This document shows positions 7,255 through 15,309 of a stretch of 33,859 nucleotides of DNA, in pieces; position 1 is the first letter of the stretch, and every line of letters begins with the position of its first letter. Source of the DNA: an uncultured Eubacteriales bacterium (GTDB lineage Bacteria > Bacillota > Clostridia > Christensenellales > Aristaeellaceae). The notes beneath the pieces were generated by a model that did not search any database, was not told where the DNA came from, and saw nothing but the letters and a program-made list of their open reading frames with translations. The DNA lies in contig CACWLP010000018.1 in assembly GCA_902761755.1 (NCBI GenBank), positions 1-33,859 of the forward strand. Direction: 5' to 3'. The translations under genes were made by a program, and so were the position numbers.

Positions 7255-8289
7255 TTATTTCACCGTTTCTCCCAGCAGCCGCACGATCTTCTGGGCGGCG
7301 GCCTCGTCGGTGATGAGGGAATCGTGCTTTTCGTGGCGGGTGGCGGCGATGATGGCCTCCGCCTTCGCTTCGCCCGCGGCCACGGCCACCATGCGGCTGT
7401 CCCGGTGCAATTTGCCCAGGCCCAGGGACACGGTGCTGGCCTGGAGCACGGTTTTCCCCTCGAAATCGAAGAAATCCCCGAAGGCTTCCCCCACCGCCCT
7501 GCGGCTGCGCAGCAATTCGTTTTCCTCCGCAGTCAGCCGCCGCCGGCGGGCCATGGCGTCCGCCCGGCCGATGCCGTGCACCACCAGATCCGTGCGCTGC
7601 AGCAGATCCAGCGTTTCCCGCACCTCCGGCAGCCGCATCATTTCCTGCATGGCCGCCTGGTCCAATGTGTCCGGCAGGTGCATCACCCGGTGATGTCCGC
7701 CCACCCGCCGGGCGATCTCCGCCGCCACGGTGTTGGCCTGGGTTTCCACCGAGGTGCCCATGCCGCCCCGGGCCGGCACCACCATCACGTTGATGGGCGT
7801 GGCGGACTGGATGGCCCGGGCCATTTCGCTCATGGTGCGCCCGCCGGTGACCGCCAGGGTCATGCCGCTCTGCATCAGCTTGTGCACCCGGTGGGCCGCC
7901 GCCCGGCCCACGTCCCGGAGCACCTGGGGATCGGCGTCGGCGTTGCCCGCCACCACCACCACGTACGGCACCCCCAGCATATCGCTCAGCGCGTGCTCCA
8001 GCTTCGTCAGGCCGAACATGGCCCGGCTCAGCTCATGGGCGCCGGACAGCACCTCGATGGCCTGGGGCGTCAATTGCATCCCCGCCGCGTCCATGGTGAT
8101 CAGCCCCTGCTCCTTCAGCGCCGCCGCCGCGGAGCGGACCTCCCTTTCCGGCAGGTTCAGCCGGGAGGCCAGGGCGCGCCGCCCCACGGGCTGCATGCTC
8201 TCGATGGAGGAAAGCACCTGCGCCCGCCTGCCGATGTCCGCCATCAGGTCGGGCGCGATCCGGCTGAGCACTTTCAGATCATCCAGCAT
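7255..8289 (-). CDS. cggR: Central glycolytic genes regulator CggR
   Basis: This 344-residue SorC-family repressor has an N-terminal winged helix (about 15-75, 'RRALASRLNLPEREVRSAAA') and a C-terminal sugar-phosphate-binding domain of the glucosamine-6-phosphate isomerase type ('VVVVAGNADADPQVLRDVGR', 'LAVTGGRTMSEMA', then 'VHGIGRADAMARRR'). CggR binds its own promoter region and is released by fructose-1,6-bisphosphate, so it links glycolytic gene expression to flux. The identification is supported by position (first gene ahead of pgk and tpiA) and by an operator-like sequence just downstream of its promoter. AAAGGAGG precedes the ATG at 8289. Length matches the family (about 340). Confidence 0.92.
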   Translation of the reverse strand: MLDDLKVLSRIAPDLMADIGRRAQVLSSIESMQPVGRRALASRLNLPEREVRSAAAALKEQGLITMDAAGMQLTPQAIEVLSGAHELSRAMFGLTKLEHALSDMLGVPYVVVVAGNADADPQVLRDVGRAAAHRVHKLMQSGMTLAVTGGRTMSEMARAIQSATPINVMVVPARGGMGTSVETQANTVAAEIARRVGGHHRVMHLPDTLDQAAMQEMMRLPEVRETLDLLQRTDLVVHGIGRADAMARRRRLTAEENELLRSRRAVGEAFGDFFDFEGKTVLQASTVSLGLGKLHRDSRMVAVAAGEAKAEAIIAATRHEKHDSLITDEAAAQKIVRLLGETVK

Positions 8290-8309
8290 CCCGCGCCCTC
8301 CTTTCTTCG

Positions 8310-8344
8310 GACAAACATTGCCCCACTGGGCAGATTATGACCCG
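8310..8344 (-). promoter_or_regulatory. Candidate CggR operator
   Basis: Read on the minus strand, the leader holds two direct half-sites: CGGGTC-N6-TGCC, then TGGGGC-N6-TGTC, separated by three bases. The described Bacillus subtilis CggR operator is CGGGAC-N6-TGTC repeated with a four-base spacer. The element starts close to the predicted transcription start, so bound repressor would block elongation, as described for CggR. The one-base-shorter spacer is a difference. Confidence 0.7.
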
Positions 8345-8350
8345 CTGGAT

Positions 8351-8379
8351 ATTATATCATGCGGGCCGGAGAAAGTAAA
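8351..8379 (-). promoter_or_regulatory. Sigma-A promoter of the cggR operon
   Basis: On the minus strand TTTACT (8374-8379), a 17-base spacer and a perfect TATAAT (8351-8356). It lies about 60 bases upstream of cggR and abuts the candidate CggR operator. Confidence 0.85.
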
Positions 8380-8425
8380 GTGCGGAATTGTTGTTTTTTT
8401 CTTAAATCCCCGGGAAAAGCGCCGG

Positions 8426-9556
8426 TCAGTAGATCCGGTAGCGTCCCCCCAGCATCAGGAGGCAGAAGAAGTACAGGCAGTTGTCGTAATACCGGCGCTT
8501 GCCCCTGCGCAATGGCAGCTCCGCGAACCGGCGCAGCCAATCCGCCGCTTTTTCGCTCTCCCCCGCGATCACGGAGGCCGCGCAGCAGGCGGTGATGGCG
8601 GTGGGGTGCATGGCGGGCTCCTCGGTCCTGGTGCCGTCCAGCATGCAGGCGCGGTAGTTGTCCTCCGGCCCCTGGGTGCTCAGGAACTGCTGCACGGCCC
8701 TGGCGATGCGCTCGTACCCGGGCTTCCGGCCGAACCACAGGCTGTCCAGGCCGATATTCATCATCACCCGGTACGCATCCGAATACCAGGGCCAGGGCTT
8801 TCCGAACAGCAGGATGGGCGTGCCGTCGTAGGACGCATATTCCGGGCTCAGGCCCGTCACCGGATGGGCGCTCAGGGCGATATAGGCCCGGCTGGCCTCC
8901 GCGGCCTCCCGCCAGAAGGGGCGGTCCCCTTCGTCGGCCCGCTGGGAAAACAGGGTGTAGAAGTGCGGCAGGTGATAGCTGGGATCGGTGAATTCCACCC
9001 CGGGCACGAATTTGATCTGTTTGTTCACCGGGTTCCACATGGGCTCGCCGCCGGTGAGCTCCTTCTGGTGCACGCAGTGGCGCAGGATCTCCCGGGCGTC
9101 GGCGGCGTAATCAAAGTCTCCCCGGCTCCCCCACCGGCCGTCCGCCATGAACAGGGCCATGGCGAAATATTCCTCCCCATCCGGGGCGGGGCCTTCGGCG
9201 TTGTGCTTCCCATTGAGCTGCACGGACCAGGCGAAATACCCGGCGTTGGGGCCCTCCGTAAGCAGCATATACCGCCTGGAAAACCGCCACAGCCGGTCAA
9301 ACAGATCCTGCCGGTCCATCTGCACGCACATCATCATGCCGTAGCTCATGCCCTCGGTGCGTGCGTCGATGTTGCCGGTGTCCTCCATGCAGCCGCAGTC
9401 CCCGTCCACGTCGTGATAAAATTTTTCATCCGGATCAAAGAAGATGGTTTCAAAGGCTCTTTCGATCCTCTTTTCCACTTCCGCCCCGTTCAGGCCGACA
9501 GCCTCGAAAAAATTGGGATACGCGCCCGTTTCATAAGCGCCCGCGCCGAAATCCAT
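8426..9556 (-). CDS. GH8 reducing-end xylose-releasing exo-oligoxylanase-like hydrolase
   Basis: This 376-residue protein has the (alpha/alpha)6-barrel pattern of glycoside hydrolase family 8 and most resembles Rex, which removes single xylose units from the reducing end of xylo-oligosaccharides. E68 in 'ARTEGMSYG' fits the general acid and D260 in 'PWYSDAYR' the base, at almost the same spacing as the E70/D263 pair of the Bacillus halodurans enzyme. 'APDGEEYF' (124-131) is a further family signature. There is no signal peptide, so the substrate must be imported. The start at 9554-9556 follows AGGAGG at good spacing and lies 17 bases after the amylosucrase-like gene. No terminator follows before the cggR promoter. 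Exact substrate is inferred. Confidence 0.85.
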   Translation of the reverse strand: MDFGAGAYETGAYPNFFEAVGLNGAEVEKRIERAFETIFFDPDEKFYHDVDGDCGCMEDTGNIDARTEGMSYGMMMCVQMDRQDLFDRLWRFSRRYMLLTEGPNAGYFAWSVQLNGKHNAEGPAPDGEEYFAMALFMADGRWGSRGDFDYAADAREILRHCVHQKELTGGEPMWNPVNKQIKFVPGVEFTDPSYHLPHFYTLFSQRADEGDRPFWREAAEASRAYIALSAHPVTGLSPEYASYDGTPILLFGKPWPWYSDAYRVMMNIGLDSLWFGRKPGYERIARAVQQFLSTQGPEDNYRACMLDGTRTEEPAMHPTAITACCAASVIAGESEKAADWLRRFAELPLRRGKRRYYDNCLYFFCLLMLGGRYRIY

Positions 9557-9573
9557 CGCCGATTCCTCCTTTT

Positions 9574-11424
9574 TCAGTACGTATGCCGCAGCCAGGCGAA
9601 GCCGCCCGCCGGCAGGGTCACCGCCCCGGCGTCCCGGGGCTGATCCGTCATCATATCGGTGTAGCTTTCCTGCTCCCGCAGCCACACGTCTTTTTCTTCA
9701 TCGCCAAAGTTGAACACCGCCAGCACCTTTTCCCCCCGGAAATAGCGCCCGATGCCGATCACGCCGTCGTCCTCCGTATCCAGCAGCCACACGTCCGCGT
9801 CGGGGTCGAAGGCGGCGCAGTCCGCCCGGACCGACTGCAGCTTGCGGATGGCGGAAAACATTTTTCCCGCGGGGGTGGTTTTCTTCCCGCGCTGGGCGGC
9901 CCGCCGCCAGTCCAGATCCCCCCGCTGCAGCCAGCGGCTGTCCCCCGCCTTCAGAGGATCGTTATAATACGCGTAATCGTTTTCCTGGGCGAATTCATCC
10001 CCGCTGTAAATCACCGGCAGACCGCTGAGCGTAAAGAGGAAGGCGTGCAGCGTGATATCCAGCCGGAGGGCTTTTTCCATATCCGCCGCGCTGCCGCCGG
10101 CCCGGGCGGATTCCACCCCGCACAGGGAAGCCGCCGTGCCGCAGAGCCGGGCGTCCCCCCGGAGCAGGTCCGCGTTGTACACCTCCCCCAGCGCGGGGCT
10201 GCCGGGCCATTTCCCGGTCAGGTAATCGTTCAGATACTGTTTATGCGCTTTTTCCTCGATGCCGCATCCCTTCAGGAACCCGTAATCCAGCTGCCAGGCG
10301 ATATCGTCGTGGCAGCGCAGGAAATAGAGAAAGATCTGCTCCTTTGGCATGGCCAGCAGCCGCCGCATTTCATGGGCCAGCAGCCGGGTATCCCGGGCGG
10401 CAACGGTGTGCCACAGAACGGGCATCATCACGCCGTTGTACAGCAAATGGCATTCGGGCTTTTCCTTCGTGCCGAAATACGCCGACACCATCTCCGACCG
10501 CAGGGCCGCCTCCCCCAGCAGCAGCACCCCCGGGCATACGGTTTCGCACGCCAGGCGCAGCATGCGCACCAGCATATGGGTCTGGGGCAGGTTCCGGCAG
10601 GGAGTGCCCAGGGCTTTCCAGATATAGGCCATCGCGTCCAAGCGGATCACGTCCGCCCCCTGGTTGCACAGGAAAAGCATATTGTCCGTCATATCCCGGA
10701 AAACGGCGGGGTTCATGTAATTCAGATCCCACTCGTAGGGATAGAACGTGGTCATTACCACCTTGCCCGCTTCTTCGCACCAGGTAAAGTTTCCCGGCGC
10801 GGTGGTGGGAAAGGCCTGGGGCACGGTCTGCTCGTAGGCGTTGGGAATCTCCCAGCCGTCGTAAAAATAATACCGGGCCTGGTATTCCTTTTCCCCCGCC
10901 TTGGCGCGGCGGGCCCATTCGTGGTCTTCGCTGGTGTGGTTCATCACAAAGTCCAGGCACACGGAAATGCCCTTTTCATGGCACGCTTCCGTCAAGGCCC
11001 GCAGGTCCTCCATGGTGCCCAGCTCCGGCTGCACCCGGCGGAAATTGCTGACCGCGTAGCCCCCGTCGCTGCGCAGGATGGGGCTTTCCAGCAGGGGCAT
11101 GAGATGCAGGCACCGGACCCCGCATTCCTCAATATAATCCAGCTTTTCCCGCACGCCCCGCAGGGTGCCAGCGAAGGCCCCGGCATACATCTGCATGACG
11201 GTCACGTCCCGGCGGCGGTATCCCGCCGCGTCCTGCTCCCGCCTGCGGTCCGATTCCCGCAGGGCTTCCGGCCGGGCTTGCCAGGCATCATACAGCATCT
11301 GCACATAGGCGTCGAACGCCTTGAGATCGCTGTGGTACAGCTCGCAGAACAGCCATTTCATCTCATCCGCGCATCTGCGGAACCGGGCGGCAAATTCCAT
11401 TTCCCACTGTGGATCGTTCAGCAT
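9574..11424 (-). CDS. Amylosucrase-like GH13 subfamily 4 enzyme
   Basis: A 616-residue alpha-amylase superfamily enzyme with a helical N-terminal domain (about 1-75), a TIM barrel and a C-terminal beta domain. In this numbering the catalytic triad is D263 ('VIRLDAMAYIWK'), E305 ('LLLGEAAL') and D373 ('FLRCHDDIAW'); the D-to-E spacing of 42 equals that of Neisseria amylosucrase. 'LPVIYSGDE' and 'DSRWLQRGDLDW' also fit GH13_4, the latter holding the arginine that reads the sucrose glucosyl site. It may build alpha-glucan from sucrose or hydrolyse sucrose; sequence alone does not decide. No signal peptide. I chose the ATG at 11424, six bases after GGGGG; an in-frame ATG at 11430 directly abuts that site. 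It is the first gene of an operon with the GH8 gene. Confidence 0.85.
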   Translation of the reverse strand: MLNDPQWEMEFAARFRRCADEMKWLFCELYHSDLKAFDAYVQMLYDAWQARPEALRESDRRREQDAAGYRRRDVTVMQMYAGAFAGTLRGVREKLDYIEECGVRCLHLMPLLESPILRSDGGYAVSNFRRVQPELGTMEDLRALTEACHEKGISVCLDFVMNHTSEDHEWARRAKAGEKEYQARYYFYDGWEIPNAYEQTVPQAFPTTAPGNFTWCEEAGKVVMTTFYPYEWDLNYMNPAVFRDMTDNMLFLCNQGADVIRLDAMAYIWKALGTPCRNLPQTHMLVRMLRLACETVCPGVLLLGEAALRSEMVSAYFGTKEKPECHLLYNGVMMPVLWHTVAARDTRLLAHEMRRLLAMPKEQIFLYFLRCHDDIAWQLDYGFLKGCGIEEKAHKQYLNDYLTGKWPGSPALGEVYNADLLRGDARLCGTAASLCGVESARAGGSAADMEKALRLDITLHAFLFTLSGLPVIYSGDEFAQENDYAYYNDPLKAGDSRWLQRGDLDWRRAAQRGKKTTPAGKMFSAIRKLQSVRADCAAFDPDADVWLLDTEDDGVIGIGRYFRGEKVLAVFNFGDEEKDVWLREQESYTDMMTDQPRDAGAVTLPAGGFAWLRHTY

Positions 11425-11459
11425 AAGCATCCCCCTGATCTATCATACGGAAAAGCAAA

Positions 11460-11480
11460 AGAGCCGCAAAAAACGGCTCT
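11460..11480 (-). terminator. Rho-independent terminator after the pyrophosphatase gene
   Basis: On the minus strand arms AGAGCCG and CGGCTCT (11474-11480 and 11460-11466) enclose a T-rich loop and are followed by TTTGCTTTT. It lies about ten bases past the pyrophosphatase stop codon. Confidence 0.8.
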
Positions 11481-11491
11481 CCGGGCCAGGA

Positions 11492-13108
11492 TCAGCCCCA
11501 CAGCAGCGCCAGCGCGGGCACCACCTGCTTTTTCCGGGATACGATGCCCTTGAGGAACACATGGGAGCCCTCCAGCCTGTTCATGCTGAAGGCCTGCCGC
11601 ACGATATCCTGATCCCCGGCAAACAGCAGCTCCGTGCCTTCCCTGAGCACGTCGGTGAGCATCAGCAGCACCAGATCGTAGCCCTTGGAGGCGCGCATTT
11701 TTTCCATTTCCTCCAGGAATTCGTTTTCCCTTTTCAGCATGTCGGCGGAATCCAGCGTGGTGATCTGGCCGATGCCCAGCCGGTGATCCGCCAGATGGAA
11801 TTCCTTGAAATCGGTGCGCAGCAGCACGCCGGCGGGCTTATCGGTCAGGCTCGCGGAGAATACGGACCGGCCCAGCTCCTCCAGATCGATCCCCGCGATG
11901 CGGGCCAGGCGCTCGGCGATGCGCTTGTCCCGGGGCGTGGTGGTGGGGGATTTGAACATGATGGTATCGCTGATGATAGCCCCGGCCATCAGCCCCGCCA
12001 GCTTTTCCCCGGGCATCAGCCCGTGCTCCTGGAACATGGTAGCCACGATGGTGTTGGTGCTGCCCACGGGCTCGTTGCGCATGAAGACGGGATAGCCTGT
12101 CTGCACGTCGGCCAGGCGGTGATGGTCGATGATGCCCACGATCTCCGCCTGCTCCAGCCCCGGCACGCTCTGGCCCACCTCGTTATGGTCCACCAGCACC
12201 AGCCGCTTGCGCTTGGGCTGGATCAGGTGATACCGCCCCAGGGTGCCCACCACCTTGCTGTCCGCGTCCAGCACGGGATAGCTGCGGTAGCGGCTCTGCA
12301 GCACGGCTTCCGTCACGTCGTCCAGATAATCGTCCAGATGGAAGCAGACGATGCCGTCCTGCTTGGCGATGCGCTCCACGGGCACGGCCTGGTAAAGCAG
12401 CCGCGCCGCCCGCCAGGCGTCGTAGGGCGTGGCGATGATGCAGGTATCCGAGGCCAGCCCCCGGTATTTTTCCGCCAGGCTGCTCTGGCACAGCACCACG
12501 CAGCTGGCCCTGCGCGCCAGGGCTTCCTCCACCACTTCCTCCTGCTGCCCGCAGATCACCACCGCGCCTTCCTTCGCCCCCCGCAGGGGATCGCCGGCCA
12601 GGGGCAGGGCGATGACCACCTCGCCGGAAATGAAATCGAATACGTCGTCCTCCCGGTTGAGGATATGCCCCTCCAGGGCGGAAAGCACGTTGAAGATCGG
12701 CGCGTCGTGCACCACGGGGGTCTGGATGGAGCGCATGTCGCTTTCGGCGATGCTCCCGGCGGTCACCATGCCGAACAGGGTGCCGTCCTCCTTCACCACG
12801 GGCAGGGCATTATAGGGCCTGTTTTCCTGCAGCATTTCCCAGGCGTGGCTCACCGGCACGCTGGTGCCCAGGGTGGGCGGCCGGTCAAAATCGATATCCC
12901 GCACCTGGGTGCGCACGGTGGAAAGCAGCCGGGGCGCCTCGAACCCGAAACGCCGCAGCAAAGCCGCCGTTTCGTCGTTCACCGGGCCCAGGCGCACGGG
13001 TTCGTACCCGTTCTCTCCCAGCATATTGCATAAAGCGGCATACGCCATGGCGGATACGATGGAATCGGTGTCCGGATTGCGATGGCCGCTGACATAGGTG
13101 ATATCCAC
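11492..13108 (-). CDS. ppaC: Family II manganese-dependent pyrophosphatase with CBS and DRTGG domains
   Basis: A 538-residue cytoplasmic enzyme that hydrolyses pyrophosphate. The N-terminal DHH domain shows the metal ligands H9, D13 and D15 in 'SGHRNPDTDS' and resumes with 'GIIDHHRLAD' near 325. Between them lies a regulatory insert in the order CBS (about 70-130), DRTGG (about 130-245) and CBS (about 250-300). The C-terminal DHHA2 domain ends in the substrate-binding 'VSRKKQVVP'. In characterised relatives the CBS pair binds adenine nucleotides: AMP and ADP inhibit and diadenosine polyphosphates activate. Length fits this regulated class (about 540-550). The start is GTG at 13106-13108, chosen because AGGAGG lies seven bases upstream; longer in-frame extensions run into the promoter. 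Confidence 0.93.
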   Translation of the reverse strand: MDITYVSGHRNPDTDSIVSAMAYAALCNMLGENGYEPVRLGPVNDETAALLRRFGFEAPRLLSTVRTQVRDIDFDRPPTLGTSVPVSHAWEMLQENRPYNALPVVKEDGTLFGMVTAGSIAESDMRSIQTPVVHDAPIFNVLSALEGHILNREDDVFDFISGEVVIALPLAGDPLRGAKEGAVVICGQQEEVVEEALARRASCVVLCQSSLAEKYRGLASDTCIIATPYDAWRAARLLYQAVPVERIAKQDGIVCFHLDDYLDDVTEAVLQSRYRSYPVLDADSKVVGTLGRYHLIQPKRKRLVLVDHNEVGQSVPGLEQAEIVGIIDHHRLADVQTGYPVFMRNEPVGSTNTIVATMFQEHGLMPGEKLAGLMAGAIISDTIMFKSPTTTPRDKRIAERLARIAGIDLEELGRSVFSASLTDKPAGVLLRTDFKEFHLADHRLGIGQITTLDSADMLKRENEFLEEMEKMRASKGYDLVLLMLTDVLREGTELLFAGDQDIVRQAFSMNRLEGSHVFLKGIVSRKKQVVPALALLWG

Positions 13109-13141
13109 GGAAAAACCTCCTTGGCCGCAAAGGATATACAG

Positions 13142-13171
13142 ATTATAACACGCGCCGCCCATTCGCTTCAA
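13142..13171 (-). promoter_or_regulatory. Sigma-A promoter of the pyrophosphatase gene
   Basis: On the minus strand TTGAAG (13166-13171), an 18-base spacer and a perfect TATAAT (13142-13147), about 35 bases before the GTG start. Confidence 0.78.
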
Positions 13172-13182
13172 CCCCGGAAAAT

Positions 13183-13216
13183 AAAAAACGGCGGAGGGCT
13201 TACGCGCCCTCCGCCG
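13183..13216 (-). terminator. Rho-independent terminator of the malate operon
   Basis: Perfect 11-base arms (13206-13216 and 13189-13199) with a 6-base loop are followed on the minus strand by six T. It lies just after the transporter stop codon. Confidence 0.95.
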
Positions 13217-13227
13217 CAAGAAGTTTT

Positions 13228-15270
13228 TTATGCCAGGGGAACCAGGAACTGCGCCAGCACGGAAAGCATGAGGCTTGCCAGCAGCAGGATCACCGCGCCG
13301 CCCAGGCGGGAGGAGATCTGCGCGAAGGGCATCAGCTCCATCCGGTCCGCCGCGGAGAGCACCGCCACGTCGCCGGTGCCGCCCATGTTGCTCATGCACA
13401 ATCCGGCGGTGATGCCGGACTCGAAGGGATAGAAGCCCACCAGCTTGCCGATGAAGGCCGCGCCCACGAACGCGCCCACGCAGGTAGCCGCGCACAGCAG
13501 CAGGTAGGTGATGCTGAAGCTCTTGATCACCGTGCCGATCTCCAGGTAGCACACGCCGATGCCCAGCAGCAGCACATTGGTCAGGTTCTTCATGATGAAC
13601 TGGAACCACTGATAGCAGGCCACCTCGATCCGCTCCGGCACGATGTTGGTGATCTTGCAGACGGCCACGGTAATGATCATCCAGGCGTAGGCGTGAACCG
13701 TGATGCTGGGCACCAGGGCCTTCCAGATGCCCTGGAAGATGAAGCCAATGGCGAAGAAGGTGCCGGACACCAGCAAGCCGATGCCCAGGTTGGGCAGGGT
13801 GATATGGTCGCGCTTCTGCTGCATTTCGGGGCTGATCTGCAACTCGGCGGGATCCATGCTGCCGGCCTGCATCAGGGCGCCGTTGCCGTTGAGCTTGCCC
13901 CGGATCACCTTCACCAGCACGCCCGCCAGCACGATGGAAATGGCGTTGCCGATGGCCACGGCGGGGGTCATGACCGACAGGGCCTGGGCCGCGCTCATGG
14001 TGCCGCTGCCCTCAAAGATCTTGGACAGCGGCGAGGCCCCCGCGCCCATGCCGCCGCCCATGATCGGCAATCCCACCAGAAGCAGGGCGTTCATCACCGG
14101 ATAGCCCATCAGCGCCGCCACGCCCATGCACAGGCCGAAGGCCAGGATCAGCCCGCCGAAGATGGCGGGGAAATACCGGGCCGCCGCCTTGATCAGCAGC
14201 TTCCGGTTCATGCCCAGGATGGAGCCGGTGATCAGCGCGGCGATGTACCAATCCAGGAACGCGCCGTCGCCCTTGAAGAATTTGTTGATGTTGCCCACCA
14301 GATCCAGATTGCCGAAGGGCAGGAGCATGGTATAGCCCTTCTGCCCGGTATACTGCTTGGTAAATTCTTCGCTGGTCACATAGTCGATCACGTCCTGGGG
14401 CAATCCGTCGGATTTGATCTCCAGGGCCTGAACGCCCTTGTCCGCGCCGAAGGTAACGGTGACGGTGAGCGGATTGTTCTTGTAGCCCAGCACGGTGGCC
14501 TTGGCCGTTTTGCCCTCTCCGCGCTTGTTGTTGGCGGTGCCGGTGAGGATGCTGTCCACCGCGGAATTGATGGCGGACACGGTTTTCGCCACGGGGTCGT
14601 CCGCCTTATCGGACCGGACCGCGCCGATATACCGCGCCGCGAAGGCCTCGCCGGAAATCAGTTTCGCCGCCTGCTCCGGCAGGTTTTCGCCCTTTACGGC
14701 AAAGGTATCGATGGTGAATTCCGTTTCCGTTTCGCTGTCCTTGACGGGCGCTTCCTTCAAGGTGAAGTCCAGACGGACGACGGCATCCTTTTCGCCGGGC
14801 TGCTCGTTCTCCTGAAGAAGCTCGATCTTGCCGTTCTCCCGGATCACGGCGGCCACCTGGTAGGGCGCGCCGGCCTCCAGTTTCTTCCCGTCCTTTTTCA
14901 GTTCGGCGGCTTGGGTGACCAGCACCTCGTCCACCGCCTTATTGACGGCAACGATGGCCTGCGGCTCCTCCACCTTCGGGGCCACATGGGCGGGAAGGAT
15001 GCCGAAGTACACCAGCAGCGCCGAGCCGAAGATGACCACGATGGCGCCGCCGCCCAGGTAGGATTTGATGATGGGGGTGTGCTCGCCGATCCAGGCCAGG
15101 ATCTCGCCCACCACGATCATGAATACGAAGCACCCCGCCATTCCCGCGGGCAGCACGCCCAGGTAGGTGGCGATGAGCACGATCACCGTAATGACGAGGA
15201 ACAGTTTCCAGTGCAGCCGGAAAAACTCCAACGGTTTCTTTTCCTTGGGCTCCGCTTTTGCTTTCGCCAT
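13228..15270 (-). CDS. 2-hydroxycarboxylate transporter (CitS/MaeN type) with duplicated soluble insert
   Basis: A 680-residue membrane protein of the 2HCT family of sodium- or proton-coupled carriers for malate, citrate or lactate. Family signatures are clear: the first re-entrant loop 'GGGMGAGASPLSKIFEGSG' (405-423), the second 'SNMGGTGDVAVLSAADRME' (627-645) and the substrate-binding arginine in 'AQISSRLGG' (650-658). Typical members have about 440 residues; the excess is a hydrophilic insert at about 97-325, between the third membrane helix (72-92) and the next. The insert holds two similar units (about 105-217 and 226-310), and the second reads like an FMN_bind domain. Malate is the likely substrate because the gene follows malic enzyme by 39 bases. 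AAAGGAAGAG precedes the ATG. Confidence 0.88.
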   Translation of the reverse strand: MAKAKAEPKEKKPLEFFRLHWKLFLVITVIVLIATYLGVLPAGMAGCFVFMIVVGEILAWIGEHTPIIKSYLGGGAIVVIFGSALLVYFGILPAHVAPKVEEPQAIVAVNKAVDEVLVTQAAELKKDGKKLEAGAPYQVAAVIRENGKIELLQENEQPGEKDAVVRLDFTLKEAPVKDSETETEFTIDTFAVKGENLPEQAAKLISGEAFAARYIGAVRSDKADDPVAKTVSAINSAVDSILTGTANNKRGEGKTAKATVLGYKNNPLTVTVTFGADKGVQALEIKSDGLPQDVIDYVTSEEFTKQYTGQKGYTMLLPFGNLDLVGNINKFFKGDGAFLDWYIAALITGSILGMNRKLLIKAAARYFPAIFGGLILAFGLCMGVAALMGYPVMNALLLVGLPIMGGGMGAGASPLSKIFEGSGTMSAAQALSVMTPAVAIGNAISIVLAGVLVKVIRGKLNGNGALMQAGSMDPAELQISPEMQQKRDHITLPNLGIGLLVSGTFFAIGFIFQGIWKALVPSITVHAYAWMIITVAVCKITNIVPERIEVACYQWFQFIMKNLTNVLLLGIGVCYLEIGTVIKSFSITYLLLCAATCVGAFVGAAFIGKLVGFYPFESGITAGLCMSNMGGTGDVAVLSAADRMELMPFAQISSRLGGAVILLLASLMLSVLAQFLVPLA

Positions 15271-15309
15271 GTCGCTCTTCCTTTCTTTCGTCGGATCAGG
15301 CGGCAGCCG

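Noticed and set aside
11442-11469. Promoter for the amylosucrase-like gene (TTGCGG-16-TATGAT on the minus strand)
   Set aside because: It would place the transcription start within or next to the ribosome binding site and overlap the pyrophosphatase terminator, so it is not reported as a feature.
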